DNA of 64,000 bases from contig NZ_FOKL01000003.1 in the NCBI RefSeq assembly GCF_900112025.1, positions 537,243-601,242 of the forward strand. The letters are read 5' to 3'. This document shows, piece by piece, positions 1 through 11,372 of the stretch. Origin of the DNA: Janthinobacterium sp. 344 (GTDB lineage: Bacteria > Pseudomonadota > Gammaproteobacteria > Burkholderiales > Burkholderiaceae_D). Both the position numbers and the translations under genes were made by a program. Numbering within the stretch: the first letter of the stretch is position 1; every line of letters begins with the position of its first letter. A model generated the notes under the pieces. The model saw only the letters and a program-made list of their open reading frames with translations, ran no database searches and was not told the origin of the DNA.

Positions 1-428
1 GCCTGCAGACGGCGTTCGCGCGCGCGCTGCGCCAGCAAGGCCGCTTGTCGCTGTTGTTTCTCGATCTGGACAACTTCAAGCTCGTCAACGACCAGCATGG
101 CCATGCCTGCGGCGATTTGCTGCTGCAAGCGGTGGCGGGCAAGATCAAGGATTGCTTGCGAGAAAGCGACACCCTGGCCCGCCTTGGCGGGGACGAATTC
201 GTCATCCTTGTCGAGCATCACACGCTCGACAGCGACGTCGCCTGCATCGAGCGGAAGATCCACCTGGCGCTGGCGGCGCCCGTCCACCTCGGCGATGGGC
301 GGCAATTGCCCGTCGCCGTCAGTGTCGGCGTCGCCCACTATCCCGAGCATGGCGAAACCATGCAGCAACTGCTGCGCCACGCCGACCGCGCCATGTACGA
401 CGCCAAGTCCTCGCGCACGGCCGGCTGA
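1..428 (+). CDS. GGDEF-domain diguanylate cyclase, C-terminal part
   Basis: The gene enters from the left edge, so only the catalytic GGDEF domain is visible (141 codons, reading from base 3). It would make cyclic di-GMP from two GTP. The signature GGDEF is encoded at 187-201 and is intact. An RESD sequence five residues upstream fits the RxxD inhibitory I-site, so product inhibition is likely. The LFLDLDNFKLVND segment supplies the usual metal and substrate residues, and the end (HADRAMYDAKSSRTAG) is the normal terminus of the domain. No EAL domain follows. Any sensory or membrane domain is upstream of the window and cannot be judged. Confidence 0.93.
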   Translation, partial: LQTAFARALRQQGRLSLLFLDLDNFKLVNDQHGHACGDLLLQAVAGKIKDCLRESDTLARLGGDEFVILVEHHTLDSDVACIERKIHLALAAPVHLGDGRQLPVAVSVGVAHYPEHGETMQQLLRHADRAMYDAKSSRTAG

Positions 429-483
429 CACGTACGCGGGCGGCAGGAAAACCGCACCGCCGCCCATGGTATACTGCGCGCCG

Positions 484-873
484 ATGCTCAGACTCTTCAA
501 AACATGGTTGATCCTGCTCCTGATCACGGCGGTCCCGCTGCACGCGGCCACTGCCGGCCTCGGCCTGCCTTGCGCATCCGCCCCGGCCCAGGCCGTCGCG
601 GCCATGCCGATGGCCCCGTGCCACCGCCATGCCGTCATGCCGGCCTCGACAGATGAGGCCGCAAAGCGCGCCGGCGACAGTGACGGGCAAAACCAGCATA
701 CCGCCTGCAGCGCCTGCTCCGCCCTGTGCATGGGCGCCTTCATGGCGCCGCCCATGCCTGGCGCGCTGCCCATCCTGCGCGGCGCGGAACGCGTCAGCAT
801 CGCCGCCATGCCCCTGCATACCGGAATCATCCCCGACGGCTTGCGCCGCCCTCCCCGGCGCCTGCGCGCCTGA
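484..873 (+). CDS. Small exported Cys/His/Met-rich protein (DUF2946-like)
   Basis: A 129-residue protein with an N-terminal hydrophobic signal segment (MLRLFKTWLILLLITAVPLHA). The mature part has clustered metal-type residues: CHRH at about residues 46-49, CSACSALC in the middle and many methionines. This resembles the DUF2946 type of small proteins found near copper genes, but the match is by pattern only. It precedes a DUF411 gene on the same strand, which supports a periplasmic copper or other soft-metal role. The start chosen is the ATG directly before the signal segment. Metal binding is inference. Confidence 0.6.
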   Translation: MLRLFKTWLILLLITAVPLHAATAGLGLPCASAPAQAVAAMPMAPCHRHAVMPASTDEAAKRAGDSDGQNQHTACSACSALCMGAFMAPPMPGALPILRGAERVSIAAMPLHTGIIPDGLRRPPRRLRA

Positions 874-992
874 GACCTGCGCCAGCGCAGCGCGCACGCC
901 GCGCGCGGCGATGGCTGCCACCAGCGTGCCTCGTGGCACGCTTTGTTCCCTTGCATCGACTGCACTTTTCTCTTACTTGAGCAGGTAAAAAC

Positions 993-1436
993 ATGATCAA
1001 ACAGTTGTTACTGCGCGCCGCCTTCGCCGGCATGCTGGGCTTGCCCGTACTCGCCATGGCGGCCACGCCCGTCATCGAAGTCTTCAAAAGCGCCTCGTGC
1101 GGCTGCTGCTCCGCATGGATACGGCACCTGGAAGCGAACGGCTTCACGGTGCGCGCGAAAAACGTGGAGATGCCCGCGCAATACCGCAAGCTGGCCGGCA
1201 TTCCGGACGCGCTCGGCTCCTGCCACACGGGCATCGTCAACGGCTACGCCATCGAAGGCCACGTGCCCGCCAGCGACATCAAGCAGCTGCTGCGCGACAA
1301 GCCCAAGGCGAAAGGCCTGGCCGTGCCCGCCATGCCCATGGGCTCGCCCGGCATGGAAGGCCCGCACAAGGACGCCTACGACGTGCTGCTGGTGAAAAAC
1401 AATGGCAGCACCACGGTCTACAAGCACTACCCATAA
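993..1436 (+). CDS. DUF411 family metal-binding protein
   Basis: A 147-residue protein with a signal peptide ending near AMA (residues 21-23) and the DUF411 core: CGCCSAW at residues 36-42, GSCHTG around residue 75, and a methionine-rich MPMGSPGM tail. DUF411 proteins are small periplasmic proteins associated with copper and silver resistance loci. The cysteines and methionines here are complete, so it should bind metal. It follows the Cys/His-rich gene by 119 bases and ends just before a strong terminator, so the two probably form one transcription unit. The exact biochemical role is not established. Confidence 0.88.
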   Translation: MIKQLLLRAAFAGMLGLPVLAMAATPVIEVFKSASCGCCSAWIRHLEANGFTVRAKNVEMPAQYRKLAGIPDALGSCHTGIVNGYAIEGHVPASDIKQLLRDKPKAKGLAVPAMPMGSPGMEGPHKDAYDVLLVKNNGSTTVYKHYP

Positions 1437-1452
1437 ATAAGCCGTGGAAATG

Positions 1453-1489
1453 AAAAACGCCGCCGGAATCGCTTCCGGCGGCGTTTTTT
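1453..1489. terminator. Intrinsic terminator, probably bidirectional
   Basis: A 16-bp perfect stem (1453-1468 paired with 1473-1488) closes a TCGC loop, with A residues on one side and six T residues on the other. It lies between the DUF411 stop (1436) and the convergent icd stop (1532), so it can end both transcripts. Confidence 0.92.
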
Positions 1490-1531
1490 AATCCAGCAGC
1501 AGTAAAGAACTTACTGCCGATCAAGATTACA

Positions 1532-3763
<2,232 letters not shown>

Positions 3764-3929
3764 GTTCATTCCCTTGTATGCGGTGATGCCTGGTGGTTAA
3801 CTTTCTTCATTCCAAACACAGGACGGTTAGCCTTGCTTTGGACGGCTAGTGTGCCGGCGGTGACGCCGTGCTTGCCCACCACGTATTTTAGACTGTCCTG
3901 CCGCTGTTTGTGTATCCGATGGCGAGGAA

Positions 3930-3941
3930 TCTTATATAAGA
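3930..3941. promoter_or_regulatory. Perfect 12-bp palindrome upstream of icd (candidate operator)
   Basis: TCTTATATAAGA at 3930-3941 is a perfect AT-centred inverted repeat lying 167 bases before the icd start. The 3764-4072 gap (309 bases) holds no gene. Such palindromes are typical of dimeric repressors, for example GntR-family ones; the regulator is unknown. Confidence 0.5.
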
Positions 3942-4072
3942 CAGCAAATATGCCGGGCTAACAGGCCCCAGTGACGGTTTTCCGCCGGGAAATAGGTGCA
4001 AGCGGCCCGCCACGGCATGTGCGAGACATTGGAAACCAATGCTTTATTGAAAATAAATTCACGCAAACCGTA

Positions 4073-4309
4073 TCACGAGCGCTCGTTCTTGACGATGCCG
4101 CGCACATTCGTCAGCGCCAGGCAGGCGTTCAGGACGATCAGCGCCCAGGCCTCGTCTTGCCAGCCCCAGCAGACCCATAGCACGTTGCTGAACAAGAAAA
4201 CCCAGAAGCCCGCAAAGCGCCGCGCGGCCGTGCGCGATCCCACCAGCCAGGCCGCCAGCAGCGAGGCGGCCATGGCTGGCCATTGCAATAATGCGATGAG
4301 GTCGGACAT
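4073..4309 (-). CDS. Small integral membrane protein, function unknown
   Basis: A 78-residue protein that is mostly hydrophobic: about three helices (LIALLQWPAMAASLLAAWLVG, RFAGFWVFLFSNVLWVCWGW, ALIVLNACLALTNVRGIV). The start is the ATG at 4309 with GGAGGAAAC directly upstream; a longer in-frame reading to 4408 lacks a comparable ribosome site. The W/F-rich helix pattern resembles small YgjV/PnuC-like membrane proteins, but the link is weak. It is divergent from the alpha/beta hydrolase gene to its right. Confidence 0.65.
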   Translation of the reverse strand: MSDLIALLQWPAMAASLLAAWLVGSRTAARRFAGFWVFLFSNVLWVCWGWQDEAWALIVLNACLALTNVRGIVKNERS

Positions 4310-4467
4310 GTTTCCTCCTGTTGTCGCGGGTGGCGATCTTGCCAGCGACCTTATGCCGGCAGTGCGGGAAATTGAAAATTCGTCAAGCCGGTCAATTCTG
4401 GCGCGCAATTTCCTTTAAACTTGTGCTTTTCTGCAACGTTGCCGCTTTTAAACAATGCGCAAGCGGC

Positions 4468-5730
4468 ATGCAGACCTGGATTTCCCCTGACTCCTTCGCC
4501 ACGCCCTGTATGCAAATTCCCAAAATTCTCGGACTGATCCTGCTGAACCTGCTGATATCGGCCTTCCTGATCGTCGCTGCCCTGCTGGCAGCCGGACTCG
4601 GCTGCTACACCCGCCTGAAAACGCTGTTCTTGCGCAACAGGGAACAGCAGCGCCTGGGCGTGCACAGCGAGGACGGGCTGCCCCTCGACCAGTCCACTGC
4701 GGATATTACCGTGATCGCCATCCACGGCACGTTCGCACAAGGCGCGCAGTGGACGAAGACGACGTCAGCCTTGTCGAAGAAAATCAGGGCGGGCATTGAA
4801 AACAAGGGACGCACGCTGGCCTGGCATTGCCTGTCCTGGACGGGCGGCAACCGGGTCACGGACCGCAACCAGGCCGTCGCCCTGCTGCACGCGGCGCTCG
4901 ACACCGTGCTGACGTCCAGTCCCGAGCGGCCCGTGATCCTGCTGGCGCACAGCCACGGCGGCAACATCGCCCTGAAGGCGGCGGAATCGTTCACCCGGCA
5001 CAAGAATCTGCATATTGTCACGATGGCAACGCCATTCCTGTTTGCCCAGCCCCGTCCCGATGCGGAACGCCTGATCTCCGTCGTGGGATGCTGCTGCGTC
5101 ATCGTCTCGTTCCTGGCCGGCTGGCTGCTGCTCGCACTCATCGCACCGCTGTACGGCATGGCGCCATTCGGCCTGGCATCGCTGGCGGCGGGCTTTATCA
5201 TGTTCATACTGATACTGTATATTTTTGCCAGGGACTGGGATGCCATTGACACCGACCGGGAACGCGTCTTGCGGGCCACGCCCGATCCCGGGAAGATCAT
5301 GCCGCTGGCTTCCCGCACCCTGATCTGCACGCGGGCCGGCGACGAAGCGGATGGCGCGATCAAGGTTGCAGCGCTGATCAGTGGCTGGATCAGCCAGCAG
5401 ATGCGCCTGGCGCGGTTTGACCCCATGAACTTCAAGGTCGGCACGCTCACCCAGTGCGAGTATCTCCTCAAGCTGCTGGCGGGCGCGGCGTGCATGACGG
5501 TGCTGCATCGTGTCGTCGGCACCAGCACGGCACTGGCGGCGGCCACGGTGGCGATCAGTTCAAGCGAGACGCCGCCAGGCCGGTGGGAACACGCGCAAAG
5601 CCTGCAATCGGTCGGGGCATCCGCGCTGCTCATGGGTCACTCGCAGATCTACGGCGATGAACAGGTGGTGGCGGACATTGCGCGCTGGATCCGGCAGCGG
5701 ACCACCGGCCAGGCTGGCGGGCACAGCTAG
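4468..5730 (+). CDS. Membrane-anchored alpha/beta hydrolase
   Basis: About 420 residues. An N-terminal hydrophobic helix (ILGLILLNLLISAFLIVAALLAAG) is followed by an alpha/beta-hydrolase fold: an oxyanion-type HGTFAQGAQW motif and a nucleophile elbow AHSHGG (serine between histidine and glycine residues). A second pair of helices (CCCVIVSFLAGWLLLALIAP and LASLAAGFIMFILILYIF) is inserted in the middle. It should be an esterase or lipase-like enzyme at the inner membrane; the substrate is unknown. The start is uncertain: ATG codons at 4468 and 4510 are both possible and neither has a strong ribosome site. It is a single-gene unit. Confidence 0.75.
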   Translation: MQTWISPDSFATPCMQIPKILGLILLNLLISAFLIVAALLAAGLGCYTRLKTLFLRNREQQRLGVHSEDGLPLDQSTADITVIAIHGTFAQGAQWTKTTSALSKKIRAGIENKGRTLAWHCLSWTGGNRVTDRNQAVALLHAALDTVLTSSPERPVILLAHSHGGNIALKAAESFTRHKNLHIVTMATPFLFAQPRPDAERLISVVGCCCVIVSFLAGWLLLALIAPLYGMAPFGLASLAAGFIMFILILYIFARDWDAIDTDRERVLRATPDPGKIMPLASRTLICTRAGDEADGAIKVAALISGWISQQMRLARFDPMNFKVGTLTQCEYLLKLLAGAACMTVLHRVVGTSTALAAATVAISSSETPPGRWEHAQSLQSVGASALLMGHSQIYGDEQVVADIARWIRQRTTGQAGGHS

Positions 5731-5999
5731 TCACAAGGTCCGCCCTGGGTCATCCGCAGGGCGTCAGTTTTCCCATCCATGACAGGGGCGCCAAAAACCC
5801 CAGGGACATGTGCTGCTGGCAGCCCATTGCGCCGGACGGCGATTGGCGATTGGCTGTTGGCGATTACGCGCGCGGCATCGGCTTTAACGCCAGCGAGCCG
5901 GACAGAAGCAAGCACTGGTGCGTGAACAAGACCGGCGCCTGGCCCCCATTGCCACACTGTCTGATGATGCTAGCTTGATCCTGCCCACCCGGGGCGGCG

Positions 6000-6905
6000 T
6001 CAGCCGATGACCGGGCGGGCACGCCTCGTGCGCGTCGCCAGCCAGCACAGCACGGCGCCGCCGCACACCATCGCCGCGCCTTGCCAGAAGGCCCAGGACA
6101 ACGGCGTGCGCAGCAGCAGCGACGAGAGCGCGGCCGACAGCACGGGAATAAAGTACGAGGCGCCGGCCAGGAGCGTGACATTGCCGTGCAAAATGCCCAC
6201 GTTCCAGGCGCCGTAGCCCAAGCCCATGGCGCCGGCGGCCAGCAGCAGATACATGACGGCCTCGGCACTGAACGCCATGGGGCCGCCGCCCTGCAGCAGG
6301 TATTTGATCCACAAGCTGGCCGAAACGAGCAGGAAGAACAGGGTCACGCCATTCTTGCCCTGCGCGCTGCGCGCCGTCACGGTGCAATACGCGGCCCAGA
6401 TCAGCGCGCCGGCAAAGGCCAGGCCATAGCTGAGCGGGTTGCCCCGCACGTTGGCCACGGTACCGGCCAGGTCGAAGCCCTGTTCGCCGCCCAGCACCCA
6501 GCAGATGCCGGCGACGGACAGCAGGAAACCCGGCACGATGAGGAAATTGCTTTTCTGCCCATTGAACACGATGGCCGCGACGATGGTAAATGTGGGCCAC
6601 AGATAGTTCACCATGCCCACCTCGATGGCCTGGCGCGCCGTGCTGGCATGGCCGATCGACAGGGCCAGGCACAGCTCATAGGTGACGAACAGCACGCTGC
6701 CCCAGAGCAGGTAGCGACGCGGAAATTCGCTCGGCCGGGTGTAGCCCACGGACAGCAGCAGGAACACCGAGGCCACGCTGTACAGCATCGCCGCCCCGCC
6801 CGTAGGTCCCAGCAGCTCGCTGACGCTGCGGATCAGGCCGACAATGGAACTCCACAGCAGGATGGCAACCAGCCCGGTCAGGGTGGCCTTGTTGGTGTTT
6901 TTCAT
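6000..6905 (-). CDS. yddG: Aromatic amino acid exporter, DMT superfamily
   Basis: A 301-residue, ten-helix drug/metabolite transporter with the YddG-specific N-terminus (TLTGLVAILLWSSIVGLIRSVSELLGPTGGAA) and the conserved VNYLWPTFTIV, GNPLSYGLAFAGALIWAAYCTVTAR and LLAGASYFIPVLSALLSS-type segments. YddG exports phenylalanine, tyrosine, tryptophan and some toxic analogues across the inner membrane. The start is the ATG at 6905, beginning MKNTNKATLTG; a nine-residue longer reading is possible. The 5731-5999 interval downstream shows no gene. Confidence 0.9.
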   Translation of the reverse strand: MKNTNKATLTGLVAILLWSSIVGLIRSVSELLGPTGGAAMLYSVASVFLLLSVGYTRPSEFPRRYLLWGSVLFVTYELCLALSIGHASTARQAIEVGMVNYLWPTFTIVAAIVFNGQKSNFLIVPGFLLSVAGICWVLGGEQGFDLAGTVANVRGNPLSYGLAFAGALIWAAYCTVTARSAQGKNGVTLFFLLVSASLWIKYLLQGGGPMAFSAEAVMYLLLAAGAMGLGYGAWNVGILHGNVTLLAGASYFIPVLSAALSSLLLRTPLSWAFWQGAAMVCGGAVLCWLATRTRRARPVIG

Positions 6906-7023
6906 CGTTAATCTATTACGCAGGTGATGCAATCAAATGCCCGCAGGCGGGCAGACCATACACCCTGTCGTTCGCCGGCGCAATGGCCGGGGCGCTACCG
7001 GCAGGCGCCGCCCCACGCGTCCG

Positions 7024-8616
7024 TCAGCGCCACGGGCCGCCGGCCAGCCGCAGCACCCCGTCCACGCGGCGGTTCAAGCCCAGCGGATTGTCCTCCTGCA
7101 AGGCGGCCGGCAGCAGCGCGTCCGGCATGTCCTGGTAGCTGACAGGGCGCAGAAAGCGCGCGATGGCATGGCTGCCCACCGAGGTAGTGCGGCTGTCCGA
7201 GGTCGACGGGAACGGCCCGCCATGCACCATGGCATGCCCCACTTCCACGCCCGTGCCGAAGCCGTTGACGAGGATGCGGCCCACGCGTCGTTCCAGCGCG
7301 GGCAGCAGCGCCGCCGCAGCCGCATGGTCGTCCGCATCGATGTGCAGGGCCGCCGTCAATTGGCCTTCCAGCGCCTCGACGATGGCGTGCATGCTGGCAA
7401 AGTCGGGGCAGCGCACGAGCAGCGACGCCGCGCCAAAGACTTCTTCCTGCAGGGCGGGGTCGCGGCGAAATGCCTGGGCCGTGGTGGAAAACAGGGCCGA
7501 TTGGCATTGGCAGCCGCTGCCGTCCTTGCCGCGCGCCTCGACGCGCACGTCCGCATGACTCGCCAGGGCCGCCACGGACGCCGCATAGCTGCCGTGGATG
7601 GCGGGCGTGAGCATGGTGGCGGCCGGCATATCGGACAAGGCGGCCACGGCGGCACCGAGGAAGCGCTCCAGGTCCGGCCCGTCGACGGCCAGGATGAGGC
7701 CGGGATTGGTGCAGAACTGGCCGGCGCCCATGGTCAGCGCCGTGGCGAACGCCGTGCCGATGGCTTCGGCACGGGCCGCCAGCGCGTGCGGGAACAGCAG
7801 CACCGGGTTGATGCTGCTCATTTCCGCATACACGGGGATCGGCTCATGCCGCGCCGCCGCCAGCCGCATCAGGGCCGTGCCGCCGCTGCGCGAGCCGGTA
7901 AAACCCACGGCCTTGATGCGATGGTCGCTGACGAGACCTTGGCCCACCTGGCGGCCGCTGTCGAACAGCAGCGAAAACGTGCCTTCCGGCAAGCCGCAGT
8001 CGAACACGGCTTGCTGGATCGCCCTGCCCACCAGCGCCGACGTGCCCGGATGCGCGGAATGGGCCTTGACGATAACGGGACAGCCGGCCGCCAGCGCCGA
8101 GGCCGTATCGCCGCCGGCGACGGAAAACGCCAGCGGGAAATTGCTGGCGCCAAACACGGCCACGGGACCGAGCGCGATCTGGCGCATGCGCAAGTCCACG
8201 CGCGGCAGCGGCTGGCGCGCGGGCTGGGCCGGGTCCACCCGCAGGTCGAGGAAATCGCCCGCGCGCACGACGGCGGCGAACAGGCGCAACTGGCCCACCG
8301 TGCGGCCGCGCTCGCCTTCCAGGCGGGCGCGCGGCAGGCCGCTTTCGGCCATGCAGCGCTCGATCAGTACATCGCCGATGGCCAGGATATTGGCGGCGAT
8401 CTGCTCCAGAAAGACGGCCCGCTCTTCCAGCGTGGTCTCGCGGTAGGCGTCGAAGCCTTGCCACGCCAAGGCGCACGCCTGTTCCAGGTCATCCAGGGTG
8501 GCGCCGCCAAAAGCGGGCTCCAGGATGGCGCCCGTGGCGGGATCGGTGGCGTGGATGACGCCGTTGCTTCCCGCAACACGGCGGGCGCCGATGAGTAAAT
8601 CAGTCGAAACAGACAT
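7024..8616 (-). CDS. NADP-type aldehyde dehydrogenase, 2-oxoglutarate semialdehyde dehydrogenase-like
   Basis: A 530-residue aldehyde dehydrogenase. Visible motifs are the cofactor segment ([40 protein letters not shown]), GFTGSRSGG, the general-base glutamate in [12 protein letters not shown] and the nucleophilic cysteine in [11 protein letters not shown]. This set matches the ketoglutarate-semialdehyde dehydrogenase branch that ends oxidative sugar-acid and related pathways. The start is the ATG at 8616, with GAAAG upstream. It is the last gene of the long minus-strand series, just after a lactonase, so lactone opening followed by semialdehyde oxidation is a plausible pair. Confidence 0.88.
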   Translation of the reverse strand: MSVSTDLLIGARRVAGSNGVIHATDPATGAILEPAFGGATLDDLEQACALAWQGFDAYRETTLEERAVFLEQIAANILAIGDVLIERCMAESGLPRARLEGERGRTVGQLRLFAAVVRAGDFLDLRVDPAQPARQPLPRVDLRMRQIALGPVAVFGASNFPLAFSVAGGDTASALAAGCPVIVKAHSAHPGTSALVGRAIQQAVFDCGLPEGTFSLLFDSGRQVGQGLVSDHRIKAVGFTGSRSGGTALMRLAAARHEPIPVYAEMSSINPVLLFPHALAARAEAIGTAFATALTMGAGQFCTNPGLILAVDGPDLERFLGAAVAALSDMPAATMLTPAIHGSYAASVAALASHADVRVEARGKDGSGCQCQSALFSTTAQAFRRDPALQEEVFGAASLLVRCPDFASMHAIVEALEGQLTAALHIDADDHAAAAALLPALERRVGRILVNGFGTGVEVGHAMVHGGPFPSTSDSRTTSVGSHAIARFLRPVSYQDMPDALLPAALQEDNPLGLNRRVDGVLRLAGGPWR

Positions 8617-8661
8617 ATTTTCTTTCAGTGAAATAAAATCGTGCGCCAAATCGTGCGCCAC

Positions 8662-9780
8662 TCAGGGCATGAAACTGAGGTTGACGGGCGTGGCCACGGC
8701 CACCGACATGCCGGCGTCCGACAGCAGGCCGCTGGCCGCGTCGACGCCGAAGACGTGCACGCCGCCGCTGCGCTGGTTGGCCACCAGCAGCCATTTTCCC
8801 GATGCATGCAGGGCGAAGCTCCACGGCGTCTCGCCGCCCGAGCCGATGCGCTGCAGCAGGGCCAGCTGGCCCGAGGTCGCATCGACGCCATACACGAGCA
8901 GCGCGTGCTCGCCCCGGTTGGCGACATACAGGAAGCGGCCATCGGCCGAGCGGGCGAGCTCCGCACCGCTCTTCGCGCCGGCGAAGCCGTCGCTGCTGGT
9001 CGCCACGGTCTGCAGCAGCGACAGGCGGCCCGCGTCCGCCTCCCAGCCCAGCGCCATGACGTCGGCGCTCAGTTCATTGAGCAGGTAGACGAAGCGCCCG
9101 TCCGCGCCAAACACCAGATGGCGCGGGCCGCTGCCGGGCGGCGCGCTGAAGGCCTGCCCGGGCGACAGTACCCGCGTGGCGGCGTCGTAGCCATACACGA
9201 AGACACGGTCGGCGCCCAGGTCCGGCACCAGCAGGTAGTTGCCCGAAGGGTCGATGGCGCTGGCGTGCGCATGCGCGCTGGCCTGGCGCCGGTGCGGGCC
9301 GGCGCCCTGCGCCTTCAGCACGGAGACCAGCGGCCCCAGGCTGCCATCGGGCCGCACGGCGATGCTGGCGCTGGAGCCGCCGGCGAAATTGGCGGCGAAC
9401 AGCGTGTGCGACGTCAGGTCCAGCGACAGGTGCGTGGCGCCGTTGCCGCCCGTGGGCGCCTGATTCAGCTTGCGCAAGGCGCCGCTGGCGCGCTGCACGG
9501 CAAAGGCGCTGACCGTGCCTTCCTTGCCGCTGTCGTCATCGACGGCGTACAGGATGGGCAGGCGCGGGTGCGCCAGGGTCCAGGTGGGGCGCAAGCCCTC
9601 GGCCACGGGGCCGATCAGTTCCAGCTTGCCGCTGGCGGGGTCGAAGCGCAGCGCCTGGATCTGCCGGCCCTGCGAGCCGACATACACGAGTTCGGCCTGC
9701 GCGGCCGGCATCAGCGGCAGGGCCAAGGCCAGCAGGCAGACGCAGCGGGCCAGCATTTTCTGACAATAAGACATGTTCAT
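8662..9780 (-). CDS. Exported lactonase, 6-phosphogluconolactonase-like beta-propeller
   Basis: A 372-residue protein with a signal peptide (about residues 1-29, ending AQA) and a seven-bladed propeller of the lactonase/YbhE type: repeats such as GATHLSLDLTSHTLFAANFAGGS, HASAIDPSGNYLLVPDLGADRVFVY, GPRHLVFGADGRFVYLLNELS and LARSADGRFLYVANRGEHALLVY. The family opens sugar-acid or muconate-type lactones. Its start overlaps the chemoreceptor stop by four bases (ATGA), so the two are translationally coupled. A periplasmic location is inferred from the signal. Confidence 0.85.
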   Translation of the reverse strand: MNMSYCQKMLARCVCLLALALPLMPAAQAELVYVGSQGRQIQALRFDPASGKLELIGPVAEGLRPTWTLAHPRLPILYAVDDDSGKEGTVSAFAVQRASGALRKLNQAPTGGNGATHLSLDLTSHTLFAANFAGGSSASIAVRPDGSLGPLVSVLKAQGAGPHRRQASAHAHASAIDPSGNYLLVPDLGADRVFVYGYDAATRVLSPGQAFSAPPGSGPRHLVFGADGRFVYLLNELSADVMALGWEADAGRLSLLQTVATSSDGFAGAKSGAELARSADGRFLYVANRGEHALLVYGVDATSGQLALLQRIGSGGETPWSFALHASGKWLLVANQRSGGVHVFGVDAASGLLSDAGMSVAVATPVNLSFMP

Positions 9781-11372
9781 GGCAGCTCCAGTGTCAACCA
9801 GCGATGATCGGGCAGATGCCTGGCCGGCGCCTGGCGGAAGACGGCGACGGCTTGCACCAGCTGCGCGGCCTGGCGTTGCAGGCCGGCGGCGGCGGCCGTG
9901 CTTTCTTCCACCAGCAGGGCGTTTTGCTGCGTCGTCTTGTCCATCTGCGCCACCGCCTGCCCCACGTCGCCCACGCTGCCGGCCTGCTGCGCGCTGGCCG
10001 TGCTGATCTCGGCGACGATGTCGGTCACGCGGCGGATCGACCATACGATTTCCTGCATGGTGGCGCCCGCCTCGCCCACCAGGGCCGCGCCCCGCTCCGC
10101 CTGGGCCACGCTGCCGCTGATCAGGGTCTTGATGTCGCTGGCGGCCGCCGCGCTGCGCTGCGCCAGGCTGCGCACCTCGCCCGCCACGACGGCAAAGCCG
10201 CGTCCCTGTGCGCCCGCCCGCGCCGCTTCCACGGCCGCATTCAGCGCCAGGATGTAGGTCTGGAAGGCGATGCCGTCGATCACGGCGATGGCCTCGGCGA
10301 TCTTGGCGGCACTGCCCTGGATGCCGTGCATGGTCTGCACCACTTGCTCCACCAGTGCGCCGCCGCGCTCGGCCACGCTGGACGCGCCCTGCGCCATCTG
10401 GCGGGCTTGCTGCGCGTGGCCGGCGTTGTGGCGCACGGTGGCGCCCAGGTGTTCCATGCTGGCGGCCGTCTGCTGCAGCGCGCCCGCCTGCTGTTCCGTG
10501 CGCTCGCTGAGGGCCAGGCTGCCCTGCGCGATGCGCGCGCTGGTGCTGGCCACGGCCTGCGAATTGCCGCGCACCTCGCCCACCACGCGCGCCAGCGCTT
10601 CCTGCATGTCGTGCAGGGCCGCCAGCAAGGGAGAAAATTCATCGCGCGCATCGTCGTGCACGGCCACCGTCAGGTCGCCGTCGCGCACGCGTTCGGCCAC
10701 GGCGCGCGAAACGGCCACGCGGCGCCCCAGCACGCTGGCCACGTGCCAGGACAACAGGCCCAGCCCGGCGATGGCACCGGCGGCCAGCGCCAGCAGCACC
10801 ACCAGGGTACGGCGCGCCTCGTCCACCACCTCGCCCAGTTCGCCGCGCAGCGCGCCCTCCTGCGCCTTGACGGCGTCGCGCAGGGCCGCCAGCAATTGCG
10901 TGCGGGCCGGCACCGTCTTGTCGACCAGGAAGGCGAACGCCTCGGCCGCCTGCCCCTGTTCGATCAGCGCCACGTCTTGCGCGGCCACGGCCCAGAAGGT
11001 ATCGAGCAGGGGCGGTACCGTGGCAAAGCGGGCGCGGTCCGCGTCCGTCAACAGATTGCGCTGGTAGTCGGCCATCGTTTGCGTGACCTGGCCGCGCTTT
11101 TCGGCGATGCCCGCCAGCGCGCGCCGCAACTCCGGCGCATTGCGCGCCAGCACGGCGTGACGCAACAGCAGCAGGACGCGCGTCACTTCCAGCTCCGTGG
11201 ACGAGACGCGCTGCAGTTGCGGCACGCGCACGCTTTGCGTGCGCTGCGCCACGGCCGTGACGTGGTTCAGGTTCAGCCAGGCGTACAGGGCCACGCCGGC
11301 GAACGCCAGCGACAAGGCGCCGGCCACCAGATGCAGGCGCCGGGCGATGCCCGGCGAAGAGAGAATGGTCAT
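9777..11372 (-). CDS. Methyl-accepting chemotaxis protein
   Basis: A 531-residue chemoreceptor: TM1 about residues 10-32, a periplasmic helical sensor of about 150 residues (four-helix-bundle style), TM2 about 187-208, HAMP about 210-262, then a cytoplasmic signalling domain. The hairpin tip reads GIAFQTYILALNAAVEAARAGAQGRGF; the family nearly always has N where Y stands and E where the last A stands. It lies inside a catabolic operon, abutting the MFS stop and overlapping the lactonase start, which suggests chemotaxis toward the pathway substrate. The tip change may alter trimer packing or CheW/CheA coupling. Confidence 0.93.
   Translation of the reverse strand: MTILSSPGIARRLHLVAGALSLAFAGVALYAWLNLNHVTAVAQRTQSVRVPQLQRVSSTELEVTRVLLLLRHAVLARNAPELRRALAGIAEKRGQVTQTMADYQRNLLTDADRARFATVPPLLDTFWAVAAQDVALIEQGQAAEAFAFLVDKTVPARTQLLAALRDAVKAQEGALRGELGEVVDEARRTLVVLLALAAGAIAGLGLLSWHVASVLGRRVAVSRAVAERVRDGDLTVAVHDDARDEFSPLLAALHDMQEALARVVGEVRGNSQAVASTSARIAQGSLALSERTEQQAGALQQTAASMEHLGATVRHNAGHAQQARQMAQGASSVAERGGALVEQVVQTMHGIQGSAAKIAEAIAVIDGIAFQTYILALNAAVEAARAGAQGRGFAVVAGEVRSLAQRSAAAASDIKTLISGSVAQAERGAALVGEAGATMQEIVWSIRRVTDIVAEISTASAQQAGSVGDVGQAVAQMDKTTQQNALLVEESTAAAAGLQRQAAQLVQAVAVFRQAPARHLPDHRWLTLELP

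Noticed and set aside
5727..5957. A short minus-strand gene between the hydrolase and yddG
   Set aside because: No ribosome site, no motif and composition typical of non-coding sequence.
6937..8598. Long plus-strand frame opposite the aldehyde dehydrogenase
   Set aside because: High-GC shadow; the minus-strand product has all catalytic motifs and a ribosome site.
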